Shown: one piece after another, positions 1-14,200 of the stretch
Numbering within the stretch: the stretch's first letter is position 1
Layout: the number at the start of each line of letters is the position of its first letter
From: Bacteroidota bacterium
GTDB lineage: Bacteria; Bacteroidota; Bacteroidia; Chitinophagales; Chitinophagaceae
Reading direction: 5' to 3'
DNA length: 51,215 bases
Assembly (NCBI GenBank): GCA_947460595.1
Contig: CANHGS010000024.1
Location: forward strand, 1 to 51,215
Notes under the pieces: model-generated
What the model was told of the DNA's origin: nothing
What the model saw: only the letters and a program-made list of their open reading frames with translations
The model's database searches: none
Made by a program: the position numbers and the translations under genes

Positions 1-1313
1 CAGACCTAAAAGAACGTGGAAGTTTTACTTGCTCAGATCCAGAGATTAACCGCATCTATGAAGTAGCAAAATATACCCTGCATTTGAATAGCCGTGAGTT
101 TTTTATTGACGGCATTAAAAGAGATAGATGGGTTTGGAGTGGTGATGCTTATCAGAGCTATCTGATGAATTATTATCTCTATTTTGACAATCCAACCGTA
201 TCCAGAACCATTTTGGCTTTAAGGGGAAAGGATCCCGTAACAGGCCATGTAAACACCATCATGGACTATACTTTTTATTGGTTCTTGAGTATCTATGATT
301 ATTACCAATACAGCGGAGACAAAACTTTTATAACCCAATTTTATCCCCGCATGCAATCCCTGATGGATTATTGTTTGGGTAGACGCAACAAAGACGGATT
401 TATGGAAGGCTTACCCGGAGACTGGGTCTTTGTAGACTGGGCTGATAAATTGAGTAAGAAAGGTGCATTGAGTTTTGAGCAATTATTGTTTTGTAGAAGT
501 TTAGAAACCATGGCCATATGTGCCAAATTGGTCAATGATAATGTTGCTGCCGCTAAATACGAACAAGAAGCTGCCCAATTAAAAACCAAATTAATGGCCA
601 CATATTGGAACCCTTCTAAGCAAGCCATGGTGCATAGTTTGATAAATGGAGCGCAATCTGAGAACGTAACCAGGTACACCAATATGTTTGCCATATTCTT
701 TGACTATTTTAACCAGGACCAAAAAGCAGCAGTAAAACAATCGGTCTTGCTCAATGACAAGATTCAAAAAATTACCACGCCATATATGCGCTTTTATGAA
801 TTGGAAGCGCTTTGTGCCATGGGAGAGCAAAAATTTGTGACCAAAGAAATCAAAGACTATTGGGGCGGGATGCTGGCCTTGGGTGCTACTAGTTTCTGGG
901 AAGAATACAATCCAACCAAAAAAGGAGCTGAGCACTATGCCATGTATGGTCGTGAATTTGGCAAAAGTCTTTGTCACGCATGGGGAGCTAGTCCTATTTA
1001 TTTGTTGGGTAAATATTATTTGGGTGTAAAACCAACCAGTCCCGGATATGCTACTTATGCTATCGATCCTGCTTTGGGTGGTTTGGAGTGGATGCAAGGA
1101 AAAGTGCCAACACCTAATGGAGAAGTAGAATTGTATTGCAATAAAACAGAGATCAAAATAAGTACGGCCAATGCTGGAGTTGGAACCCTTACCATCAAGA
1201 GTAAAACCTTACCGGTAGCTAGCGAGGGAAACATTGTGCTAAAAGCCAATCAGACTTATGAATTACAGGTAACAGCTGGTAAACAATATCGCGTTAGCTA
1301 TACCGCTTTATAA
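1..1313 (+). CDS. GH78 alpha-L-rhamnosidase, 3' part (5' end outside window)
   Basis: The reading frame is open to the left edge (codons begin at base 3), so the N-terminus, including any signal peptide, lies outside the window. The first Met-like codon inside (TTG at 84) is internal. Visible residues match the (alpha/alpha)6 catalytic domain of family GH78: a GSFTCSDPEIN stretch, then the DGIKRDRWVWSGDA segment where the family carries its DGxxRER..W.GD catalytic signature, and downstream the FWEEYNP and SLCHAWGASP motifs. The end (about residues 340-409) resembles the C-terminal beta-sandwich. GH78 enzymes release terminal alpha-L-rhamnose from pectic side chains, flavonoid glycosides or ulvan-type oligosaccharides. 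It is the first visible gene of a tight + strand operon, 19 bases before the GH127 gene. Family assignment is firm; the exact substrate is unknown. Confidence 0.88.
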   Translation, partial: DLKERGSFTCSDPEINRIYEVAKYTLHLNSREFFIDGIKRDRWVWSGDAYQSYLMNYYLYFDNPTVSRTILALRGKDPVTGHVNTIMDYTFYWFLSIYDYYQYSGDKTFITQFYPRMQSLMDYCLGRRNKDGFMEGLPGDWVFVDWADKLSKKGALSFEQLLFCRSLETMAICAKLVNDNVAAAKYEQEAAQLKTKLMATYWNPSKQAMVHSLINGAQSENVTRYTNMFAIFFDYFNQDQKAAVKQSVLLNDKIQKITTPYMRFYELEALCAMGEQKFVTKEIKDYWGGMLALGATSFWEEYNPTKKGAEHYAMYGREFGKSLCHAWGASPIYLLGKYYLGVKPTSPGYATYAIDPALGGLEWMQGKVPTPNGEVELYCNKTEIKISTANAGVGTLTIKSKTLPVASEGNIVLKANQTYELQVTAGKQYRVSYTAL

Positions 1314-1332
1314 AGACAAGAAATTAGCAGAA

Positions 1333-6640
<5,308 letters not shown>

Positions 6641-6642
6641 TC

Positions 6643-7890
6643 ATGGAAAGAATTATTGCCACCTATTTAATAGAAACGCCTTTTGATCCTCATGCTGCTG
6701 CGGCGGTTTTGGCGGGTGAACAATCTTCTGGCACATTTGTGGCCGTGCCGGGTGAAACAGCCGAATTAAAAGAGCGATTTGCTGCAAGGGTAGAATCGGT
6801 AGAAAACTTAGAAACCGTTACTTCACCTGCTATTCCAGGTGCTACTAGCCCTAATGGACAATACCATCGCGCCTTGGTGAAAGTATCTTGGTCCATTGAA
6901 AATTTTGGGTATAACCTGCCCGTCTTGGTGTCTACCTTGCAGGGCAATTTGTATGAGATCAAACAGTTTACAGGACTGAAATTATTAGATATCCAATTTC
7001 CCGAATCCTATGGAACACATTTTAAAGGACCCGAATTTGGGATAGAGGGATGTAGAACATTCACGGGTGTTCTTGATAGACCATTGATTGGTACCATCAT
7101 CAAACCCAGTATTGGTCTTAGTCCAGAACAAACAGCTAGCATGGTGCAAACCTTGGCCAATGCTGGGATTGATTTTGTCAAGGACGATGAATTGTTATCG
7201 GCTTCAGCCAATGCTAGTTTTGAAGCAAGACTAGAAGCGGTAATGCAAGTGATTAATGAACACGCTGATAAGACAGGTAAAAAAATCATGTATGCTTTTA
7301 ATATTAGCGGGGAATTAGATGAAATGCAATCCCGCTATGATGCCATTTTAAAATCCGGAGGCACGGCGGCCATGATCAGCCTAAATAGTGTTGGCTTAGC
7401 CGCAACCCAAAAAATTATTTCAAAAGGGGGGCTGGCTATTCACGGACATAGAAATGGTTGGGGAATGTTAAACAGACATCCTTTGTTGGGTATAGATTTT
7501 AAAGCCTATCAAAAAATTTGGCGCTTGATTGGAGTTGACCAATTGCATGTTAATGGGATAGATAATAAATTCTGGGAGAGCGATGACTCTGTGGTACAAT
7601 CTATGGAAGCATGCTTAACACCCTTATTTGATCAGGCTTTACCCATGCCCGTGGTTTCTTCTGGACAATGGGGTGGTCAAGCCATGGAGACATATAGAAG
7701 AACCAAGACCACGGATCTGTTGTATATGGCAGGTGGTGGTATTATGGCTCATCCAATGGGGCCAGCAGCAGGTGTGCGTGCCTTACAACAAGCATGGCAA
7801 GCCGCAGTAGAAGGATGGACCATTGAGCAAGCCGCCAATTTCTTTCCGGAATTTGGGGCAGCAGTAGCAAAATTTGGCAACAAAAAATAA
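6643..7890 (+). CDS. RuBisCO-like protein (form IV), probable sugar-acid phosphate decarboxylase
   Basis: A 415-residue RuBisCO large-chain homologue. The metal-site signature is intact: GIDFVKDDE gives K180, D182 and E183 at the positions of the carbamylated lysine, Asp and Glu. In the GTIIKPSIGLS segment K154 matches the catalytic K175, but the second lysine (K177 in true RuBisCO) is S156. The regions AIHGHRNGWG, DQLHVNG, a loop-6-like IDNKFWE, VSSGQWGG and the phosphate-site GGGIMAHP also differ from carboxylating enzymes. From memory, these variants fit the non-photosynthetic RuBisCO-like clade of Rhizobium and Bordetella, which includes the 3-oxo-isoapionate-4-phosphate enzymes OiaX and OiaT. 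It is therefore not a CO2-fixing enzyme. I chose ATG 6643, two bases after the GH2 stop, because family members begin MERIIATY; an ATG at 6628 would overlap the GH2 gene. The adjacent DUF1537 kinase supports a phosphorylated sugar-acid substrate. Confidence 0.88.
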   Translation: MERIIATYLIETPFDPHAAAAVLAGEQSSGTFVAVPGETAELKERFAARVESVENLETVTSPAIPGATSPNGQYHRALVKVSWSIENFGYNLPVLVSTLQGNLYEIKQFTGLKLLDIQFPESYGTHFKGPEFGIEGCRTFTGVLDRPLIGTIIKPSIGLSPEQTASMVQTLANAGIDFVKDDELLSASANASFEARLEAVMQVINEHADKTGKKIMYAFNISGELDEMQSRYDAILKSGGTAAMISLNSVGLAATQKIISKGGLAIHGHRNGWGMLNRHPLLGIDFKAYQKIWRLIGVDQLHVNGIDNKFWESDDSVVQSMEACLTPLFDQALPMPVVSSGQWGGQAMETYRRTKTTDLLYMAGGGIMAHPMGPAAGVRALQQAWQAAVEGWTIEQAANFFPEFGAAVAKFGNKK

Positions 7891-7893
7891 GAG

Positions 7894-9234
7894 ATGTTTT
7901 CAAACAATACCATTGCATTTTATGGGGACGATTTTACGGGTTCAACGGATGCCCTAGAATCACTGTCTTTGGCAGGTGCCAACACCCGATTATTTATTGA
8001 TACGCCAACTGAAGCCATGTTGGCGGCATTGCCAAAGCTAGATGCATTTGGGATTGCTGGAAAAACTAGGAGTTTACCACCTTTGGCCATGGAAGTAAGT
8101 TTGAGACCAGCGTTTGAGCAATTAAAAACCATGGGGCTTAGACATATTCATTACAAGGTTTGCTCCACATTTGATTCCTCTCCACAAGTGGGAAGTATTG
8201 GAAAAGTCATGGACATTGCTCAGGATGTTTTTGGTCCTACCAGTATTCCATTATTGGTTGCCGCCCCAGCACTGGGTAGGTATGGTTTGTTTGGTCATCT
8301 ATTTGCCCAAATGGGGATTGGAAGCAATGGAACTATTTATAGGTTAGATCGGCATCCTTCTATGAAGGCGCATCCAGTAACACCTGCAACAGAATCTGAC
8401 CTGCGATTACACTTAGCCAAACAAACAAATCAAGCTATTGGTCTCATCAATATTTTGGATTTGGAATTAGCTGATACAGGACTAGAACAACGTTATCAAG
8501 AAGAATGGACTCAAGGAGCATCGATAATTTTATTTGATGCATTGTATCAAAAACAACTTACAAAAATTGGCTGTTTATTAGAAAAAATAGCAAGTGCAAA
8601 AGGAACCATATTTAGCGTGGGTTCTTCTGCTATTGAATCTGCTTTGGGAGCAGCCATGGCGGTACAAGGTAAATGGGTGCCAAAAACGGAATGGCCCAAA
8701 CCAATAGCCGTAGAAGACTTGTTAGTGCTTTCTGGATCTTGTTCACCAGTTACCGATGCACAGATCAAATGGGCTGCTGACAATGGTTTTGAAGTCTTGG
8801 CTTTTAACGCAGAAGAAGCGGTAGAATTTGGCATCCAAGCCAAATCTATTCAAGCTATTTTGGAAAAAGCATCACAAGCCCTTGGAGCAAAACAATCGGT
8901 AGTGATTCATTCCAATGGATCGGCTAGTCAAGACACCATCAATATTCCTTCTGATATTATTGGAAACCTATTGGGACAGATTGGTTTGCGCTTGCAAGAA
9001 AAACATGGATTGAAAAGAATGGTTTTAGCCGGTGGTGATAGTTCTAGTCATGCTGCCCGTGCCATGGGAATTGAAGCGGTAGAAATGCTAGCGTCGCTTG
9101 TTGCTGGTGCACCACTCTGTAAAACCTTTTCCAGTAATGCATGTATGGATGGAATAGAAATAAATTTTAAAGGAGGTCAAGTAGGAGCAGCCAATTATTT
9201 TGGTTTGCTGCGTAATGGATCTTTATTCAACTAA
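7894..9234 (+). CDS. DUF1537 four-carbon acid sugar kinase family protein
   Basis: A 446-residue cytoplasmic protein starting 3 bases after the RuBisCO-like gene. The N-terminal AFYGDDFTGSTDALE motif (D12/D13, substrate side) and the C-terminal nucleotide-binding part (VLAGGDSSSHAARAMGIEAV, then KGGQVGAANYFG) define the DUF1537 kinase family. Members phosphorylate sugar acids such as D- and L-threonate, D-erythronate (DtnK, LtnK, OtnK) and 3-oxo-isoapionate (OiaK). The usual PdxA2-type dehydrogenase partner of threonate or erythronate pathways is absent here, while a RuBisCO-like protein is the immediate neighbour. The OiaK-like role, making the phosphorylated substrate for the RuBisCO-like enzyme, is therefore the best inference. 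Specificity cannot be read from sequence alone. Confidence 0.88.
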   Translation: MFSNNTIAFYGDDFTGSTDALESLSLAGANTRLFIDTPTEAMLAALPKLDAFGIAGKTRSLPPLAMEVSLRPAFEQLKTMGLRHIHYKVCSTFDSSPQVGSIGKVMDIAQDVFGPTSIPLLVAAPALGRYGLFGHLFAQMGIGSNGTIYRLDRHPSMKAHPVTPATESDLRLHLAKQTNQAIGLINILDLELADTGLEQRYQEEWTQGASIILFDALYQKQLTKIGCLLEKIASAKGTIFSVGSSAIESALGAAMAVQGKWVPKTEWPKPIAVEDLLVLSGSCSPVTDAQIKWAADNGFEVLAFNAEEAVEFGIQAKSIQAILEKASQALGAKQSVVIHSNGSASQDTINIPSDIIGNLLGQIGLRLQEKHGLKRMVLAGGDSSSHAARAMGIEAVEMLASLVAGAPLCKTFSSNACMDGIEINFKGGQVGAANYFGLLRNGSLFN

Positions 9235-9251
9235 TACAAAAACTAGAAAGG

Positions 9252-9914
9252 ATGTCACAAAAAACATTGGGATTGATTCATACCTCGGCCACATTGGTTC
9301 CGGTTTTCCAAGCATTATGCAATCAGTATTTACCAAACGTAAAAGTCTTCAATATTGTAGATGATAGTCTCATCAAAAACGTGATTAGTTGTGGTGAATT
9401 GACTCCTGATACAGCCAGAAGGGTGGTGGATTATACTGGTTCTGCTGCCGCAGCTGGCGCCGATTTTATCTTGGTCACTTGTTCCTCTATTGGCGCTGCG
9501 GTAGAAATGGGAGCAGCATTGTCAACGGTTCCTGTTTTACGCGTAGACCAACCCATGGCAGACCTAGCTGTGAAGTCTGGAACTAAGATAGGTGTGGTTG
9601 CTACATTACCTACTACTTTAGAACCCACATCAGATTTGGTCAGAAGAAGGGCAGCATTGGCGGGTAAAGACATTCAATTGGTTTCCAAATTATGTGAAGG
9701 CGCTTTTGAAGCACTCATGAGTGGTGACGCCTCCACCCATGACAATATGGTAGCAAAAGCATTGATAGAATTATCTGGTCAAGTAGATGTGATTTTATTG
9801 GCCCAAGCATCCATGGCAAGGGTAGTAGACCAACTCTCAGACGCTGATAAAAAAGTGCCCATCTTAGCTAGTCCTGGGATTGCCATACAACATATAGCTA
9901 CTATCTTATCTTAA
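9252..9914 (+). CDS. Asp/Glu/hydantoin racemase-superfamily protein with one catalytic cysteine
   Basis: A 220-residue cytoplasmic protein with the two-lobed racemase fold. The first-lobe motif FILVTCSSIG carries C77, the usual first catalytic cysteine. The second-lobe motif, normally G-C-T/N, reads LAQASMAR, so Ala186 stands where the second cysteine is expected. Two-base racemisation is therefore unlikely. Superfamily members with one Cys include decarboxylases (arylmalonate decarboxylase, which keeps the other Cys) and isomerases. The gene lies 17 bases after the DUF1537 kinase and 9 bases before the transporter, so it probably acts on an intermediate of the same sugar-acid pathway, for instance as an isomerase, lyase or hydrolase. 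Exact function unknown. Confidence 0.8.
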   Translation: MSQKTLGLIHTSATLVPVFQALCNQYLPNVKVFNIVDDSLIKNVISCGELTPDTARRVVDYTGSAAAAGADFILVTCSSIGAAVEMGAALSTVPVLRVDQPMADLAVKSGTKIGVVATLPTTLEPTSDLVRRRAALAGKDIQLVSKLCEGAFEALMSGDASTHDNMVAKALIELSGQVDVILLAQASMARVVDQLSDADKKVPILASPGIAIQHIATILS

Positions 9915-9923
9915 TTGCTTGCC

Positions 9924-11237
9924 ATGTCTTTGATCAAATTTATTCAATACATAACCGTCTTAGCCTTATTGGGAATCCTTGTTGGCATTGGGTTACAAAT
10001 GCCCAATATTTGGCAACCAGCTTCCTTAATTGGCGCCATTGGCCTTGCCTTATCGCTCAAAGGGATACCTAGTCTTTCTGGATATCAGTATACGGCTTGG
10101 ATTCTTGTAGCAGTAGTTGCAGGTATGATCTATCCAACAGCATTTACCAAATGGGGTTCCTTTGATCTAAGAAACAAATGGATGATTCTAGTAGTCATTC
10201 AATTAGTGATGTTTGGTATGGGGATTCAAATGAGTTTGAAAGATTTTACTGGCTTGGCTACCACTGGTAAAGGGGTGGCTATTGGATTATTCTGTCATTT
10301 TTCTGTGATGCCTCTAATGGGATTTACCCTCACTAGGTTATTTCATTTTGATCCAGAAATTGCGGCAGGAATTATCTTGATTGGATCTTGTTCCAGTGGC
10401 TTGGCGTCTAATGTGATGGTTTATTTGGCCAAAGCCAATTTGGTATTGTCCGTAGTGGTTACAGCCATGGCTACCATGGCCGCGCCTTTTTTAACACCCT
10501 TACTCATGAACTGGTTGGCAGGCACTTTAATTGAAGTAAAGTTTCTAAACATGATGATGGAAATTATCAAGATTGTGATAGTGCCCATTAGTGCTGCATT
10601 GTTGGTAGACTATTTAAAAACGGCTTCCTTGCAACAAGTAAAAAAGGCAAGTATTTTTGCCTTAGTAGCATTGGTCTTTCTAATGGCATTACCCCTGGGT
10701 CTATGGAATTTTTTATCAAAGACAATCGGCCCAAGCCCCTTATTAGATTCCGTAGAAATTTTCTGTTTCCTAGTGGCTGCATTTGTCTTAGGTGTTGGAT
10801 ATTTTTGGTTGAGCAGACAATTAACCAAACTAGACATTTGGTTGCCCTATGCATCCATGGCAGGGATTATTTATTTCACAACTGTTACCACGGCTGCAGG
10901 TCATGACAACCTACTCAAAGTGGGTTGGTTGTTATTCTTATGTTCTGTGATTCATAATGGTGCCGGATATTTTTTTGGTTATTGGCTGGGCCGATTGTTT
11001 GGCTTGGACAAAAACTCCTCAAGAACCATTGCTTTTGAAGTGGGTTTGCAAAATGGAGGCATGGCTTCTGGCCTTGCAGGCAGCATGGGAAAATTGGGAA
11101 CCGTTGGTCTTCCTGCCGCCGTATTTAGTCCTTGGATGAATATTTCGGGATCTATTCTGGCCAATTATTGGCGAAAGCAAGCAGACAAGGAAGCTGCAGT
11201 TTCAGAATCAGAGACCCATCAAACCTTTAATGAGTAA
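9924..11237 (+). CDS. BASS-family (bile acid:Na+ symporter-like) carrier
   Basis: A 437-residue polytopic inner-membrane protein with about 12 hydrophobic segments. The conserved BASS core is clear: GSCSSGLASNVMVYLAKAN followed by LSVVVTAMATMAAPFLTPL, and near the end FEVGLQNGGMASGLAGS. It is longer than typical members (about 300 residues) because of an N-terminal extension of roughly 80 residues with extra membrane segments and a longer middle region. BASS proteins couple sodium to uptake of organic acids such as bile acids, pyruvate and pantoate. Placed right after the sugar-acid genes, it is the likely importer of the acid they use. I prefer ATG 9924 to the upstream TTG at 9915, which abuts the previous stop. 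Confidence 0.87.
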   Translation: MSLIKFIQYITVLALLGILVGIGLQMPNIWQPASLIGAIGLALSLKGIPSLSGYQYTAWILVAVVAGMIYPTAFTKWGSFDLRNKWMILVVIQLVMFGMGIQMSLKDFTGLATTGKGVAIGLFCHFSVMPLMGFTLTRLFHFDPEIAAGIILIGSCSSGLASNVMVYLAKANLVLSVVVTAMATMAAPFLTPLLMNWLAGTLIEVKFLNMMMEIIKIVIVPISAALLVDYLKTASLQQVKKASIFALVALVFLMALPLGLWNFLSKTIGPSPLLDSVEIFCFLVAAFVLGVGYFWLSRQLTKLDIWLPYASMAGIIYFTTVTTAAGHDNLLKVGWLLFLCSVIHNGAGYFFGYWLGRLFGLDKNSSRTIAFEVGLQNGGMASGLAGSMGKLGTVGLPAAVFSPWMNISGSILANYWRKQADKEAAVSESETHQTFNE

Positions 11238-11260
11238 CTTCATGCAAGCAAAGCATTCTA

Positions 11261-14200
11261 ATGAATCTACTTAAACATTTCTTGCTGCTTTTACTGGCTT
11301 GTTTTTTTACTACAAGCCCAGTCATTGCTCAAAAAAAGAAGCATAAAAAAACAGCTGTCAAAGAAAAGACAGTGACCAATAGTTTGGAGCAAGCTTTCTT
11401 GCATCCCAATGCAACAGCCAAACCTTGGGTATTCTGGTATTGGATGCACGGCGCCGTTTCTACCAAGGGAATTACCGCTGACTTAGAAGCTATGAAAGCT
11501 GTGGGTATTGCAGGCGCATATCTCATGCCCATTAAAGATACCAGCGCCAAGATTCCTTTTGAGCCAACCAGTAGACAATTGTCCAAAGCCTGGTGGGAGA
11601 AAGTCAAGTTTGCCATGTCTGAAGCCAAGCGACTCAATCTTCAAATTGGCATGCACTTGAGCGATGGATTTGCCCTAGCGGGTGGGCCATGGATCAAGCC
11701 CGAAGCTTCTATGCAAAAAATGGTTTGGACCAAGACCATGGTCAAGGGAGGCAGCAGCTTTCATGGTCCATTGCAAGTACCAGAACATAAAGAAAATTAT
11801 TACCAAGATATTGCAGTCTTTGCTTATCCACTGCACCAAGAACCCATTACCCAAAGCAGTCAAGTACCCTTACAAATCAGTTCAAGTAAATTGGGATTGA
11901 ATGTAGATTTTTTAAAAAATTCCGCTTCCAAAGAAACATTCAGATCAGATAGCACGGCATGGATTCAGTATCAATTTCAAGAACCCTTTACCTGCCGTTC
12001 ACTTGTTGTAAAAACTGCAGGCAATAATTACCAAGCCCAAAGATTATTGGTGCAAAGTAGTGATGATGGGCTTCATTTTAAAGATATAAAACAACTGCTC
12101 TCTCCTAGACATGGATGGCAGGATAATGATGAAGAAATAACCCATTCCATTCCTGCAACAAAAGCCAAGTATTTTAGATTTGTTTTTGACAAGACAGGTA
12201 CGGAAGCTGGTTCTGAAGACCTAGATGCGGCCAAGTGGAAACCCACGCTCAAACTCAATGCCATTGAGCTTTATAGCGAAGCAATGGTGAATCAGTATGA
12301 AAGTAAGAATGGTTCTGTTTGGCGGGTAAGTGTAAGAACTACGGAACAAGAATTACCACAGTCTCTTTGTATTCAGTCCAAGGAATTGATTGACATAAGT
12401 TCTTATTTTAAAAATGGGGAATTGAATTGGAATGCACCTGTGGGCAATTGGGTTATTTTAAGAATGGGTCATACTTCTACCGGTCACAAAAACGAAACGG
12501 GTGGAGCCGGTAAGGGACTAGAAGCGGATAAGTTTAATGAAGCCGCCATTAAATTGCAATATAATAGTTGGTTTGGAAAAGCATTTGAAATGGCTGGTCC
12601 TGCAGCAAAAGATGTTTTGAAAGTTTTTCATGTAGATAGTTGGGAATGTGGCAGTCAAAACTGGTCTGCCAATTTTGAAAAAGAGTTTCTTCAAAGAAGG
12701 GGATATGCCCTACGTCCATTCTTGCCTGTTGTAGCGGGAATACCTATTGGCTCAGCCAAAGAATCCGAACAAGTTTTATTAGATATTCGCAAAACCATTG
12801 CAGAATTGGTGAATGACGTGTTTTACAAAACACTCAAAACCTTAGCACACCAACAAAACACTTTGTTTAGTGCAGAAAGTATTGCACCTACCATGATGAG
12901 CGATGGCTTGCTACACTATAGCCAGTCTGATCTGCCCATGGGTGAATTTTGGTTAAGAAGCCCCACGCATGATAAGCCCAATGATCTATTAGACGCCATT
13001 TCTGGGGGACATATTTATGGTAAGAAAATTATTCAATCGGAAAGCTTTACAGAACTTAGAATGGCTTGGGATGAGCATCCGGGCATGCTCAAAGCCATTG
13101 GCGATAGAAATCTAGCACTGGGCGTGAATAAATTGGTTTTTCATGTGATGGCACATAACCCATGGATGGACAAAAAACCGGGTATGACTTTGGATGGGGT
13201 TGGGCTCTATTTTCAAAGAGACCAAACCTGGTTCAAACAAGCCAAAGCTTGGTTGGATTATTTGAGTCGTACACAAGCCTTATTGCAACAAGGCAAACCC
13301 GTGGTAGATATAGCTGTGTTTACAGGAGAGGAATTACCCAGCAGGTCTTTGTTGCCCAATAGATTGGTCAATGACTTGCCTGGATTATTTGGTTCCGCTC
13401 GATTGCAGTTAGAAAAAGAAAGACTAGCGAATATTGGTCAACCACAAAGAACCATGCCAGAAGGAGTTACCCATTCCGCAAAAATGGCCGATCCCGAAAA
13501 TTGGATCAATCCTTTAAACGGATATGCTTATGATTGTTTTAATCCAGACGCTTTATTGCGTTTAGCAAAAGTGGAAAATGGGAAAGTGGTTTTTGCCAAT
13601 GGTAACAGTTATTCAGTATTGGTATTTCCATCCAAGCATCCCTTAATGCCTTATCATGTAATGAGTATGGCCGTGGCTAAGAAAATCAAATCATTGATGC
13701 AAGCGGGTGCAACTATATTAATTGACCCAGCTAGCATTGGTTCTGATTCAGCAAGGGATTTACTCTTGAAAGCCTTACCCGGAAAGGGTAAAATGGTGGG
13801 TATTCCTTTTATACAAAATGATTTGAGCAATTTGGGATTAGCGCCTGATCTAACCAGTAATGCAGTTCCTGGTAGCATTGCCTATAACCACCGGTCTACA
13901 GAAGACGCGGAAATTTATTTTGTATCTAATCAATCCAATCAATCAAAAGACATTGAATTTTCATTGAGGGTAAACAAAGGCAAGCCAGAAATTTGGGATG
14001 CACTTACTGGAAAAATCAATCCTCTATTTCAATGGAGTAGGGAAGGGGGCAGAACACAAGTTAATCTGCACATTGAAACTAATGGATCCATTTTCATATT
14101 ACTGCCAAAGAAAGCCACCAATCAAAAAACAGCAGAAAAAGCATGGGTAGCTCAGAAAGAACATGCGTTTAATAAAAATTGGATTGTTCAATTTGATCCA

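Noticed and set aside
6643..7890. A true CO2-fixing RuBisCO large subunit
   Set aside because: The second catalytic lysine is Ser156, other active-site segments differ, and no small subunit or phosphoribulokinase is present.
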